Assembly (NCBI GenBank): GCA_029339505.1
Contig: JAQISU010000097.1
Span: forward strand, 1,023,001-1,087,000
Reading direction: 5' to 3'
DNA length: 64,000 nt
From: Unio delphinus
Lineage: Eukaryota > Mollusca > Bivalvia > Unionida > Unionidae
Part shown: piece after piece, positions 13,140 through 24,248 of the stretch
How the letters are laid out: each line of letters starts with the position of its first letter
Position numbering within the stretch: position 1 is the first letter of the stretch
The notes under the pieces: model-generated
Databases searched by the model: none
The model's input: the letters and a program-made list of their open reading frames with translations, nothing else
Told to the model about the DNA's origin: nothing
Position numbers and translations under genes: made by a program

Positions 13140-13800
13140 TAAATAAAGCTGTCAGATATATTCAAAAAAGTATATCTTACAAACTATCAGACATATTCAA
13201 AAAAGTATGTCTGACAAACTGTCAAACATATTCAAAAAAGTGTCTTGCAAACTGTCAGACATATTAATCAAAAGTAATTCTTAGAACTGTGAGATATATT
13301 CCAAAATGGTGTCTTAAAGCTGACAGACTTATTCAAGAAAAGCATCTTACTGACAGACATAGACATATTCAACAAAAGGTTGTCTTACAAACTGTCAGAC
13401 ATATTCCAAAAAAGCATGTCTAACAAACTGTCAGACATATTCATCAAAAGTTTCTTATAGTCAGACATTCAAGAAAATTATATCTTACAAACTGTCAGAC
13501 ATTCAACAAATTTAAAGTAATTCTTACAAACTGTCAGACATATTCATCAAAAGTGTCTTACAATTTGTCAGACATTCAGCAAAAGTTTCTTATAGTCAGA
13601 CATTCAAGAAAATTATGTCTTATAAACTGTCAGATATTCAACAAAAATAATTCTTACAAACTGTAAGACATCTTAAAAAATGGTGTCTTGGTGTCCTAAA
13701 AGCTGACAGACATATTCAAGAAAAACAAGTCTTATAAACTGACAGACTTTTTTAAAGATAAGTGTCTTACTGACAGACATAATCAAGAAAGATGTCTGAC
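13140..13800. repeat. ~36-bp degenerate minisatellite
   Basis: The phrase ACTGTCAGACATATTCAA, followed by an A-run and TGTCTTACAA, repeats with many indels. It is an older array than its neighbours. Confidence 0.85.
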
Positions 13801-13860
13801 AAAATGAATTCTGTTATAACAAAAGACAAAGGACATACTTCAAATAAAACAGTCACATGG

Positions 13861-14222
13861 TGAGTACGGTTGATTACTATTTTCAGCAAGGTTGATTACT
13901 ATTTACAGCAAGGTTGATTACTATTTTCAGCAAGGTTGATTACTATTTACAGCAAGGTTGATTACTATTTACAGCAAGGTTGATTACTATTTTCAGCAAG
14001 GTTGATTACTATTTACAGCAAGGTTGATTACTATTTTCAGCAAGGTTGATTACTATTTACAGCAAGGTTGATTACTATTTTCAGCAAGGTTGATTACTAT
14101 TTACAGCAAGGTTGATTACTATTTACAGCAAGGTTGATTACTATTTACAGCAATGTTGATTACTATTTTCAGCAAGGTTGATTACTATTTTCAGCAAGGT
14201 TGATTACTATTTACAGTGAGGT
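13861..14222. repeat. 22-bp minisatellite, about 16 copies
   Basis: Units read AAGGTTGATTACTATTTACA then GC, alternating with a TTTTCAGC variant. There are no spacers, so this is a simple tandem array. Confidence 0.95.
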
Positions 14223-14607
14223 CAATTATTATTTTCATTGCTCTTGAGATGCCATAAATTTAATCATATGGTAATACAAATTCTAAACAAGTTTTTTAAA
14301 TCTTTGAAAGTTGTAAAATCCAGCATTATTGCTCAGATTTTATGTTGATATCAAATTGCGAATTGCCCAAATTATGTTTTCCCATTAGAACACATAGAGT
14401 TCATATAATAAATAATTGTGTGCTCTTAGAAATTTGTGATGCTAGAATTGTGCAAAGGTCTCTAAAATTGACTAAATAGTTGTGCTTTTAATTGTAATGG
14501 ACACTTTGATATTGTGAATGTCATAGGTGTGTGATTAAGTGTCGCAATTTATTTAAACCTATGTTTATATGTCTACTTGATCGTGTATACTGAAGAAAAA
14601 GAACATA

Positions 14608-14710
14608 CAGTAAAACCGGTCTTGAGAGATCATCTCGTTTGCCAAAATATTATGGTCTCTCAAGTCAGGTAGTCTCACATAGCAGTGGTCTTTCAAGACG
14701 AGTTTTACTG
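14608..14710. mobile_element. 103-bp Tc1/mariner-type MITE
   Basis: Terminal inverted repeats begin CAGTAAAAC on both sides and extend imperfectly for ~24 bp (GTCTTGA and AGA words are shared). The element is flanked by the dinucleotide TA at 14606-14607 and 14711-14712, the expected Tc1/mariner/Tigger target duplication. It has no coding capacity. Confidence 0.75.
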
Positions 14711-14712
14711 TA

Positions 14713-16076
14713 TATGTAAATTACTTACTGAAATCAGCTATAAGTGTTATTGTTTAAATAGAAACACAAAAATCATTGTTAGACAATAGCTTGTTATTAT
14801 TTATTGTAACACTGTTAATAATCGTAAGAAAATTACTATAGTTATTGTAACACTGTTAATATTCATAAGAAAATTACTACAGTTTATTTATTTTTATTAT
14901 TTATTATTTATTGTAACACTGTTAATATTCATAAGAAAATTACTACAGTTTATTTATTTTCAGAAAAAAATTTAATTTAGCATATAACATTTTGCCAAAA
15001 TATCAGTATGTTTTATCCAGTATAATAAAGATGAGTGCTTTTCATTTTTGATTTCTTCTGGCCATTATTTAGTAAAGACCTAATGCTCATTTGTGAATGC
15101 CCAAAATGTACATGATCAAATTATTCAGTCATTTCTGAATACTAAAAATTAATTATTTTTGTTATCTATTTTAGTGGATTTACAAAAAGATATTTGTGTG
15201 GATAGGGAGTCTAGACTAGTCTAGACTCTGTGTTCCTCACTGTAGCTTTTGAAATTAGAGAGATAATTTGAAATTGGGATAACATTTTAATAAAGTATGA
15301 ATTTATTTGCAACATTTTGTGGAAGCTTTACTGTTTCTTCATGAGCAAACTTACAAAGAAAGGTACACAGCATTTTTGTGCCAGATCATGAATCTCATTG
15401 TAACATAGTGTGATACAGTTGTCTGTCTGTCAACCAATCTGTCCAGTAAAGTTCTTTCGTTTGGTAATAGGCAGTTTGGGTTGGGCATTCAAGTTTCATA
15501 AATCCATTTTTAAATTTTAATAAAATGTAGCTGAATTTAATCTAGGTTCTCTTGTATTGTATCATAAATGCAACTTAAGATTTTAAAGTTTATAAAAACC
15601 CACTCATTTGTCCCCAGCTGTTTTATTAGTTCTTAAAAAATATTTAATTGATTCCAATTCAACTCTATTTAATAGTTTTTTGAAAATATATACATGAATC
15701 ATGTGTGATCTTGATAATTTATTTGCTGCCTAGGAAGTGACAAACGAAATATATTTTAAAATATCTAACAAGGATTTTTCTGTTTTAATATTTGTTAACT
15801 GAATGTAGTCTTTTTGAAATGTGAAAAGCACCATGACATGTAAAACTATGCAAACTAGTTTAAGATGAAATTAAGTACAATCATGGGCATATATACATTA
15901 AAAATATTTAAATTTTAAAAATTATTTTTAAAAAATGTTCTTTCTTATTGTCATTTTTAGCATTTGACAAAAATGGTTTGTTTGATTGAAACAGCCCAAA
16001 GCAGGGATTATCCTCTCAAGGGAGCCAACATAAATTTATCAGGGGGATAGGGGAGAGGAGGAATGGGGACAAACAT
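14713..16076. other. Non-coding, AT-rich
   Basis: No gene is visible. A near-duplicate of ~60 bp containing TTGTAACACTGTTAATATTC appears three times at about 14800-14935. A 22-bp perfect palindrome lies at 15207-15228 (GAGTCTAGACT and its mirror). Confidence 0.6.
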
Positions 16077-16356
16077 GCCCCCATGTGCAGGTGTCATGTA
16101 TCCTCTCTATTAATAGTAACCATGTGCTTTATGTGGGTATCCTCTCTATTAATAGTAACCATGTGCATTATGTGGGTATCCTCTCTATTAATAGTAACCA
16201 TGTGCTTTATGTGGGTATCCTCTCTATTAATAGTAACCATGTGCTTTATGTGGGTATCCTCTCTATTAATAGTAACCATGTGCTTTATGTGGGTATCCTC
16301 TCTATTTATAGTAACCATGTGCTTTATGTGGGTTAATTGGCACCTGCACATGGGGC
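16077..16356. mobile_element. Inverted-repeat-flanked minisatellite, possible non-autonomous element
   Basis: Six to seven copies of a 39-bp unit (TATCCTCTCTATTAATAGTA then ACCATGTGCTTTATGTGGG) at 16107-16333 are bracketed by an inverted repeat. CCCCATGTGCAGGTG at 16079-16093 is matched in reverse complement by 16341-16355, with G/C continuing outside. The 39-bp period keeps all frames open, so long frames on both strands are artefacts. A tandem core inside short inverted repeats resembles non-autonomous elements known from bivalves, but the family assignment is inference. Confidence 0.6.
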
Positions 16357-16479
16357 AAGGTTTAGCACTTGCATCCTTCCTCAAGGTGGAACACTTTCAT
16401 CCAACATCAAGGGATATCTGTGTTTAACCTCTAAATGTAATTTTGGTATACATCATTGAAACTTAATGGCTGACCACTA

Positions 16480-16700
16480 CATGTTTCCATGCACTAGCCA
16501 CTCATTTTTCCATGCACTAGCCACTCATGTATACATGTATTAGCCACTCAAGTTTGCATGTATTAGCCACTCAAGGTTACATACATTAGCCACTCATGTA
16601 TACATGTATTAGCCACTCATGTTTACATGTATTAGCCATCCAAGTTTGCATGTATTAGCCACTCAAGCTTACATGCATTAGCCATCCAAGTTTACATTCA
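16480..16700. repeat. ~23-26-bp minisatellite
   Basis: Units contain ACATGTATTAGCCACTCA with irregular indels, about nine copies. Confidence 0.85.
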
Positions 16701-17317
16701 CAAGTTTATAAGTTTACTTATATCTGGTTGTCACAGTAGCAAGAAATTAATAGGTGTAATTCAAAATCAATCAAGTAATGATGGGATATTTGTATGGAAA
16801 CTTCAAATTATCACATGGAAACCAGATTAATATGGTCTATCTATTGATGCCTTGATCTTTGAGCTTTTCATCTCAGACTTAGAACTATTGCTTCCATCAG
16901 CTTATGAAACTGCAGGAAAATACTTTCAGACATAAAATAATTATGCATAAGTAATATATTTAGTTACAATTAATATAGTTCTATCACTTTGATTCATAAT
17001 CTGTTTGGAATTGTCACTGTAAAAAAAACACTGGAATTATACCTTTGCAGGCAATGAATGCCTCCTTCAGCTCTGAAATTCCTCATCGTTCATTTTATTT
17101 ATTAAAAACACTCAAGGTTGAAGAAGGTACTGTTATCTTGTACAATCCTTTTGCATAGCTGAAACAAATTTTGACCTTGCAAGAATGATTTTATACCTGT
17201 TCTGTCTCAACTCTTGCAACATTCATCAGAGGCGGGCCAAATGTTCGCACTTAAATGAAAAGAATGTAGAATAATTATGCAATATATGAAAAATAGAAAA
17301 TTGACAGTAAAAGACAA

Positions 17318-17941
17318 ATGTTAATCAGTACAAGTTTTACAATCAAAGAAAATTTATTTGAATGTTTTATGACATTAGATGAAGATCATCATTGGAAAAG
17401 TCAGACTGTGTTTGGTAAAGCCCTGGAGAAAGAAAGTGTTACCTTTGAGTACCATAAAGTGGCTCGTCGACTCCTGATAATATTTTCAGAGAAGAAAATG
17501 ATAGCCATTACTTTTTGTCCTGAATTGTATGATATTTTAGGTGGAGACCTAAAGATGTTGGTCAAGAAAAATGAGATACCAGGCATAACCAGTAACTCGG
17601 ATTTTGCAAAATATTTTCGATCCCCTGTAGAATTGAACCAAGGCCTCAACTTGATGTTTGTGTACTCCGATGTGGTGGAGTACAACGTGGTAGGACACAC
17701 CTCTGTACCGTTACTGCGTGTCATTCCTTTCAAAGTGGATTCTGTCACCGCTGACGAGGAAGGTGGAAATACCTATCACGTTCACCGTGAATTTGTACAT
17801 CCTCATTATTTACCCGTCAGTAAGTCGTATTTCGACAGTGTCAACATTACTATAAAAGTAAAACTAGGACAAAATATTCCATTTACCAAAGGGAAAGTCA
17901 CAGTGAAACTCCATTTTCAAAAACGATTCTCGAACAACTGA
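17318..17941 (+). pseudogene. Penton-like (minor capsid) protein of a Polinton/adintovirus-like virus, 5'-truncated
   Basis: This 207-codon frame resembles the C-terminal part of the single-jelly-roll minor capsid (penton) protein that sits beside the double-jelly-roll capsid gene in Polinton-like and adintovirus-like insertions. Visible pieces are an LNLMFVYSDVVE segment, SVPLLRVIPF, a VHREFVHPHYLPV segment and a closing KVTVKLHFQKR. I infer the N-terminal part is lost, because nothing coding continues upstream of 17318 and the family protein is usually clearly longer. It is followed after 4 nt by the core-like gene on the same strand, the usual order of these modules. GC content rises sharply relative to the flanks, which fits foreign origin. 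Confidence 0.6.
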
Positions 17942-17945
17942 AAAA

Positions 17946-18392
17946 GTGATGTATCCTGTGTACCAAGGAGTCACTCGACAACGAGGACATGGTTTAGGAG
18001 ATATGTTTAAATCAGCCTTTCGTTCCGTGGTCCCTGTTTTAAAACCAATGGTGACACGAGGATTGCACACCTTAAAAGATACCGCATTGACTCACGGCAA
18101 AGATTTTCTTTACAATGTTCTCATTGACAAACAAAACCCCAAAGAAGCTTTTTTGAGAGCAGGCAAAAATGCCTTGCTTCAAACGGGTAAAGAGATTTTG
18201 GGTCGACGAGAAAGTCCTATAAATGCCCTGAACGGTACCGAGTCTGACATTCCTGCTTCCCTGACGACACAGCAAGGACAAGGTAGAAAGCGTCGACGAA
18301 GACACCCTTTCAAAAGTCTCCGTACCTCTAAAGTTAGAAAGACGAAGAAGAAAAAAAGAACCGCTCGAGACTTAGACATTTTTGATTATTAA
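17946..18392 (+). CDS. Basic core-like viral protein (pX/pVII type), intact frame
   Basis: This 148-residue frame starts with a Met pair at 17949-17954 and ends in TAA. Near the N-terminus is a Gly-rich amphipathic stretch, RGHGLGDMFKSAFRSVVPVL, a recurrent signature of small core or membrane-active proteins in adintovirus/Polinton-like late clusters. Residues ~112-142 are extremely basic (RKRRRRH, KVRKTKKKKRTAR), consistent with DNA condensation or nuclear targeting. It lies between the penton-like and major-capsid genes with very short gaps. The frame is unbroken although both neighbours are damaged. Function is inferred from composition and position. Confidence 0.6.
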   Translation: MMYPVYQGVTRQRGHGLGDMFKSAFRSVVPVLKPMVTRGLHTLKDTALTHGKDFLYNVLIDKQNPKEAFLRAGKNALLQTGKEILGRRESPINALNGTESDIPASLTTQQGQGRKRRRRHPFKSLRTSKVRKTKKKKRTARDLDIFDY

Positions 18393-18425
18393 AAGTAAAA
18401 AACACATAGAGACTGAGAAGAAAAA

Positions 18426-19077
18426 ATGATGCATCAAGAATCTTGTGCCTGTTCCAAGTCGGAACTAGATCTCTTTGCCATGCCACCCACGATGATGACC
18501 ATGCAAAAGCCCAATGGGTCGAATTTCATCCCGTCTCCTCTTTGACGGATTCAGCTCCCATCGAGTTTGAAATCAAAGGACAACCCGAAGATTACATTGA
18601 TCTGAACAACAGTTACTTGTATTTGAAAGTGAAAGTGAGTAGAACGGACAACGACAACCCGCCGGCAGCCGATGCCCAAGTAGCTCCCGTCAACAATTTT
18701 ATGCATTCCTTGTTCAGCGATGTGGATTTGTACATGAATAACAAACTGGTCAGTAGTAGCATGGATACTTACCCTTACCGAGCGTACCTCGAAAATCTCT
18801 TGACGTACGGAAAAGAAGCCAAGAACACTCATCTAGATGCTTGCGTGGTATGGAAACCTGACACCGCAGATAAGTTTGACGACACAGCCTTGTCCGTAGC
18901 AGCAGCTGCTGATGGCAGCACTCCTGCCAATCCTCACAATGTGGGTTTTAACGAGCGTCAAAAGAAAATTCTGCGAGGACGTAGTTTAGAACTGTTCGAT
19001 TGTTTGCATTTGGACATGTGGTTTCAAGAGAAGTATTTGCTGAACGGAGTAGATATTCGCTTGAGACTGAATATTTT
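18426..19077 (+). pseudogene. Double-jelly-roll major capsid protein, frameshifted and C-truncated
   Basis: The sequence matches the large invertebrate family often annotated as uncharacterised F54H12.2-like proteins, which are capsid proteins of Polinton-like viruses. Recognisable pieces are WVEFHPVSSLTD, EDYIDLNNSYLYLKVKV, NNFMHSLFSDVDLYMNNKL, TYPYRAYLENLLTYG and FQEKYLLNGVDIRLRLN. Two breaks are visible. The N-terminal codons (ATG at 18426, then the family motif KSELDLF) are one frame off from the rest, with the shift around 18505-18516. Homology stops near 19077, after roughly half of the expected length, where unrelated sequence continues in frame. The gene cannot make a complete capsid protein. 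Confidence 0.75.
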
Positions 19078-19261
19078 GGGGAGCTACTACTACGAGGCCT
19101 TTGAGGATAGGCCACTCCACCACCTACAAGATGCGGCAGCATATATCGCCAAGAAGCACGGATTCTACTTTCCCAGACGAACCTTCTTGGAAGAAAGAAC
19201 TGCCGCATTCCTTGCTGAGATGGAAGACAGAAGGGCCACCTTCCAACCCGTGGTGTACTAG
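19078..19261 (+). other. Unidentified coding-like 3' end fused to the capsid fragment
   Basis: The frame of the broken capsid gene runs on for about 60 codons that do not resemble capsid protein (YIAKKHGFYFPRRTFLEER is typical) and stops at TAG 19259-19261. The stop codon is part of a 6-bp stem, TAGCCC-AAATA-GGGCTA (19259-19275). This could be the 3' end of another gene joined by deletion. I do not recognise the product. Confidence 0.35.
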
Positions 19262-19300
19262 CCCAAATAGGGCTACTTTCATTGCCATTTTTTATTATTA

Positions 19301-20081
19301 ATAGGGAACTCATTTGGTATCGAGCACCCCTCTTTGACTAACTATTTGGCCCTGAAAGGAATAATTTGACCTCTTTGGCACTGCTGAAACAAATTTATAA
19401 CCCAAATCCCCTACCATTGACTACACTTTTATGTGTCGCTTAGACACTTATTCTAAATACAATAGGGACTTACGTATGTACACTTAGTACTAGTCCCTAT
19501 TTTTTATAGGATGTTAATTAATATTTTGTAACTCAGATATTTGGTTAATTGCATAGGTGGCTTACACATTATTGGTTGTTAGGTCTGTCCATTAGTACAA
19601 CTGGACTAAATTTGACTTAAGTGCGTGCTTGGCTTTCTTGCACCCTTGCTAACTGATGCAGCAAATTCTCGTGTTTGCACGATTGAGTTGCGCGGATTCA
19701 GGCGATATGAGAAAAGCTAATTTTTCTCTCGCCTTCCCTTCCGCCATTGCGGACATAGGCATAGACAGAATATTTGGGGTGGGTGTGAGTAGGTTCCATT
19801 CCTACCCACCCTATGGCCTATGGCTTATGGCCTTACATTCACCCAGAGGTAGTACACTTATTGCCCCGTGGTGACGGCCGAAGCCACACCCAGAGGCAGT
19901 ACACTTATTGCCCCGTGGTGAAGGCCTAAGTAAATAGCACTCTATGAGTGCATAAACGCCTGCAGGGGATGTGGCACAATTCCTTCCCCTCAGGATAAAT
20001 TAAATAACCCATTTTATGGGATAAAACAGTGACAAGAGCCTACATGGACGAATCACTTTAAACACATAATATCATCATCAT
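19301..20081 (+). repeat. Diverged (type B) promoter monomer
   Basis: It begins with AGGGAACTCATTTGG, the same phrase found inside every later monomer, and ends at the CAGTCTGCC junction at 20082. Its middle differs from the following monomers but resembles 29640-30247 (for example TGCATAAACGCC, GGGATGTGGCAC), so it is a second monomer subtype. A GGGTGGGTG...CACCC inverted pair is shared with the other monomers. Confidence 0.7.
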
Positions 20082-21444
20082 CAGTCTGCCGTGGCATCAT
20101 TCAGGCGAAGACTGCAGACCGAGTAGGACGGCTTTTCTGGAGCTGGCGACCTGATGACGTCACGACGGGTGCGAAAGCACATTTTCCCGGGCTTTACAGC
20201 TAAGGACGGTTCAACACGGCATCAACTCACTTCACTATGAAGAGAAACATCACGATGTGGAGCGGTGGACTACACAGCGGAAATATTTCGGAGAAGTTAT
20301 AAGTCCCTTTAACAAGTGGCAGACGACGAAGACTTATGGAAACTGGGCAGCCCACCATACCCACGTGGTGAAGAAAAATGGCGGACACTGAAAGTGGACT
20401 CGCTCCTACATCGAAGTACTGGAACCACATTGCAACCAGCCATGGAAAACTAAGCAATGTGGCGGACCTAGGGCGCGCTGACTGGTGATATCAAAGTATT
20501 GAGTAACCCGCAGGCTGCCGAAGGATGATATCATCAAGTCAGCGAAATACTACCTTAGATAGCCAGCATTTTGATGCCATTACAGCGGTTTTCTGATGTG
20601 TCGCCAGCATCGGACTACTCGGATAAAGCAGTACAACGAAAAGATATTTGCCATTTATCTTTTCACTCGCCTGAATAATAGGGGACTCATTTGGTTACGA
20701 GTACCCCTCTTTGAACAACTTTCCGTGGCCCTAAAAAGCTAATTTGACCTTATTGGTACCGCCTCCAGCAAATTTAAGACCAAAAATACCTAACATTGAC
20801 TACACTATTATATGTCGCTCAGACATTTTTAATTTTCTAAATTTGTTAGGGACTTACTATATGTACGCTTATGTACTAGTTTTATTTGAATGATAGGACT
20901 GTAAATAATAATTCTTCAACTTAAATATTTGGATAATTGCACAGGTGGCTAACACATTATTGGATGTTAATTTGTCCATTAATATAACTGGACTGAATTT
21001 GACCTTTAGTATGACCTTGTTTTTTCAGGTGTGGGCTGCGTCCTTCGCTGTGCTGTCTTGCTGTCTGCGTGCTCTGGTGTGTGCTGCTGTGTCAACGCCC
21101 TCCTGGACCTGGACCTTTTCCACCTTTGCCGTTTCCGCTCACTAAATTACTAGCGAAATGAGGAAACATTTCCCCTCGCTACCTTACAGCTGCTCGATTG
21201 GATGATAGGGGTGGGTGTGTGTGGGTACTATTCCTACCCACCCCCAATATAGGCTTTCATTTCCCCTGATAGTTACTTTTTAGTAATTCAGGGGAACGCC
21301 TTAATTTATAGTGCATTTAAGCACTTTTAAGGGAGGGATTAACAACCCCTCCCACCTAAATGGCTACCGACAGGGTAGCTATAAAAGTTATACAAATGTC
21401 CCTAGTGGACGGTTATAACTATAAAAACCACACTATCGTATCGT
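20082..21444 (+). repeat. LINE 5' monomer 1, 1363 bp
   Basis: First of three head-to-tail units, each starting at (C/T)AGTCTG(C/T)CGTGG. Landmarks in order: CGAGTAGGACGGCTTTTCTG, CGGGTGCGAAAGCAC hairpin, TGAAGAAAAATGGCGG, ATAGGGGACTCATTTGG, then a TATA-bearing tail. Nearly identical to monomers 2 and 3. Short frames on either strand are not conserved as proteins and look non-coding. Confidence 0.9.
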
Positions 21445-21446
21445 TA
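21420..21446 (+). promoter_or_regulatory. Monomer core promoter: TATA box and initiator
   Basis: TATAAAAA at 21420-21427 lies 26 bp upstream of the A in TAGTCTG at 21446, the first bases of monomer 2. A second TATAAAAG at 21380-21387 follows a GGCTACC...GGGTAGC hairpin. Spacing fits a Pol II TATA box and start site. Confidence 0.6.
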
Positions 21447-22834
21447 GTCTGTCGTGGCATTCCATCCACATCATCATCATTCACTCAGGCGAAGACTGCA
21501 GACCGAGTAGGACGGCTTTTCTGGAGCTGGCGACCTGATGACGTCACGACGGGTGCGAAAGCACATTTTCCCGGGCTTTACAGCTAAGGACGGTTCAACA
21601 CGGCATCAACTCACTTCACTATGAAGAGAAACATCACGATGTGGAGCGGTGGACTACACAGCGGAAATATTTCGGAGAAGTTATAAGTCCCTTTAACAAG
21701 TGGCAGACGACGAAGACTTATGGAAACTGGGCAGCCCACCATACCCACGTGGTGAAGAAAAATGGCGGACACTGAAAGTGGACTGCTCCTACATCGAAGT
21801 ACTGGAACCACATTGCAACCAGCCATGGAAAACTAAGCAATGTGGCGGACCTGGGGCGCGCTGACTGGTGATATCAAAGTATTGAGTAACCCGCAGGCTG
21901 CCGTAGGATGATATCATCAAGTCAGCGAAATACTACCCTAGATAGCCAGCATTTTGATGCCATTACAGCGGTTTTTCTGATGTGTCGCCAGCATCGGACT
22001 ACTCGGATAAAGCAGTACAACGAAAAGATATTTGCCATTTATCTTTTCATTCGCTTGAATAATAGGGGACACATTTGGTTACGAGTACCCCTCTTTGAAC
22101 AACTTTCCGTGGCCCTAAAAAGCTAATTTAACCTTATTGGTATCGCCTCCAGCAAATTTAAGACCAAAAATACCTAACATTGACTACACTATTATATGTC
22201 GCTCAGACATTTTTTAATTTTCTAAATTTGTTAGGGACTTATTATATGTACGCTTATGTACTAGTTTTATTCGAATGATAGGACTGTAAATAATAATTCT
22301 TCAACTTAAATATTTGAATAATTGCACAGGTGGCTAACACATTATTGGATGTTAATTTGTCCTTTAGTATAACTGGACTGAATTTGACCTTTAGTATGAC
22401 CTTGTTGTTTCAGGTGTGGGCTGCGTCCTTGGCTGTGCTGTCTTGCTGTCTGCGTGCTCTGGTGTGTGCTGCTGTGTCAACGCCCTCCTGGACCTGGACC
22501 TTTTCCGCCTTTGCCGTTTCTGCTCACCAAATTACTAGCGAAATGAGGAAACATTTCCCCTCGCTACCCTACAGCTGCTCGATTGGATGATAGGGGTGGG
22601 TGTGTGTGGGTACTATTCCTACCCACCCCCAATATAGGCTTTTATTTCCCCTGATAGTTACTTTTTAGTAATTCAGGGGAACGCCTTAATTTATAGTGCA
22701 TTTAAGCACTTTTAAGGGAGGGAGTAACAACCCCTCCCACCTAAATGGCTACCGACAGGGTAGCTATAAAAGTTATACAAATGTCCCTAGTGGACGGTTA
22801 TAACTATAAAAATCACACTATCGTATCGTATCGT
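21445..22834 (+). repeat. LINE 5' monomer 2, 1390 bp
   Basis: Near-identical to monomer 1. It is longer mainly because of an ATC microsatellite insert just after its start (about 21469-21481). Confidence 0.9.
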
Positions 22835-22836
22835 TA
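22805..22836 (+). promoter_or_regulatory. Monomer core promoter
   Basis: TATAAAAA at 22805-22812 is 31 bp upstream of the A in TAGTCTGCC at 22836. Between them sit three TATCG repeats (22819-22833); the preceding junction has two, which explains the longer spacing here. Confidence 0.6.
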
Positions 22837-24198
22837 GTCTGCCGTGGCATATTCAGGCGAAGACTGCAGACCGAGTAGGACGGCTTTTCTGGAGCTGGCG
22901 ACCTGATGACGTCACGACGGGTGCGAAAGCACATTTTCCCGGGCTTTACAGCTAAGGACGGTTCAACACGGCATCAACTCACTTCACTATGAAGAGAAAC
23001 ATCACGATGTGGGGCGGTGGACTACACAGCGGAAATATTTTGGAGAAGTTATAAGTCCCTTTAACAAGCGGCAGACGACGAAGACTTATGGAAACTTGAT
23101 AGCCCACCATACCCACGTGGTGAAGAAAAATGGCGGACACTGAAAGTGGACTTGCTCCTACATCAAAGTACTGGAACCACATTGCAACCAGCCATGGAAA
23201 ACTAAGCAATGTGGCGGACCTGGGGCGCGCTGACTGGTGATATCAAAGTATTGAGTAACCCGCAGGCTGCCGTAGGATGATATCATCAAGTCAGCGAAAC
23301 ACTACCTTAGATAGCCAGCATTTTGATGCCATTACAGCGGTTTTCTGATGTGTCGCCAGCATCGGACTACTCGGATAAAGCAGTACAACGAAAAGATATT
23401 TGCCATTTATCTTTTCATTTGCTTGAATAATAGGGGACTCATTTGGTTACGAGTACCCCTCTTTGAACAACTTTCCGTGGCCCTTAAAAGCTAATTTGAC
23501 CTTATTGGTACCGCCTCCAACAAATTCAAGACCAAAAATACCTATCATTGACTACACTATTATATGTCGCTCAGACATTTTTAATTTTCTAAATTTGTTA
23601 GGGACTTATTATATGTACGCTTATGTACTAGTTTTATTTGAATGATAGGACTATAAATAATAATTCTTCAACTTAAATATTTGAATAATTGCACAGGTGG
23701 CTAACACATTATTGGATGTTAATTTTTCCATTAGTATAACTGGACTGAATTTGACCTTTAGTATGACCTTGTTGTTTCAGGTGTGGGCTGCGTCCTTCGC
23801 TGTGCTGTCTTGCTGTCTGCGTGCTCTGGTGTGTGCTGCTGTGTCAACGCCCTCCTGGACCTGGGCCTTTTCCGCCTTTGCCGTTTCCGACTCACCAAAT
23901 TACTAGCGAAATGAGGAAACATTTCCCCTCGCTACCTTACAGCTGCTCGATTGGATGATAGGGGTGGGTGTGTGTGGGTACCATTCCTACCCACCCCCAA
24001 TATAGGCTTTCATTTCCCCTGATAGTTATTTTTTAGTAATTCAGGGGAACGCCTTAATTTATAGTGCATTTAAGCACTTTTAAGGGAGGGAGTAACAACC
24101 CCTCCCACCTAAATGGCTACCGATATGGTAGCTATAAAAGTTATACAAATGTCCCTAGTGGACGGTTATAACTATAAAAATCTCAGTTCAGTTCAGTT
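22835..24198 (+). repeat. LINE 5' monomer 3, 1364 bp
   Basis: Last monomer before the LINE open reading frames, near-identical to monomers 1 and 2. Confidence 0.9.
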
Positions 24199-24200
24199 CA
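24173..24200 (+). promoter_or_regulatory. Promoter immediately upstream of the LINE body
   Basis: TATAAAAA (24173-24180) lies 27 bp upstream of the A in CAGTCTGCC (24199-24207). The gap contains three TTCAG repeats. A transcript starting here would have a ~49-nt leader before the ORF1 ATG at 24249. Confidence 0.6.
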
Positions 24201-24248
24201 GTCTGCCGTGGTCCCTCTACAATTAGGGAACAAGCTATAGTAGAGATT

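Noticed and set aside
13861..14222. CRISPR-like direct repeats
   Set aside because: The 22-bp units are contiguous with no spacers, in eukaryotic DNA.
16083..16427. Repeat proteins on both strands
   Set aside because: The 39-bp period keeps any frame open; no codon bias or flanking gene signals.
18443..18445. Capsid frame starting at this TTG codon
   Set aside because: The family N-terminal motif is read from ATG 18426 in another frame; the difference is a frameshift, not an alternative start.
20150..20190. CTGATGA and GAAA words in each monomer suggested a hammerhead ribozyme
   Set aside because: The stems needed around the core do not form: GAAA sits in its own GTGC-GAAA-GCAC hairpin, and no cleavage-site strand is in the right place.
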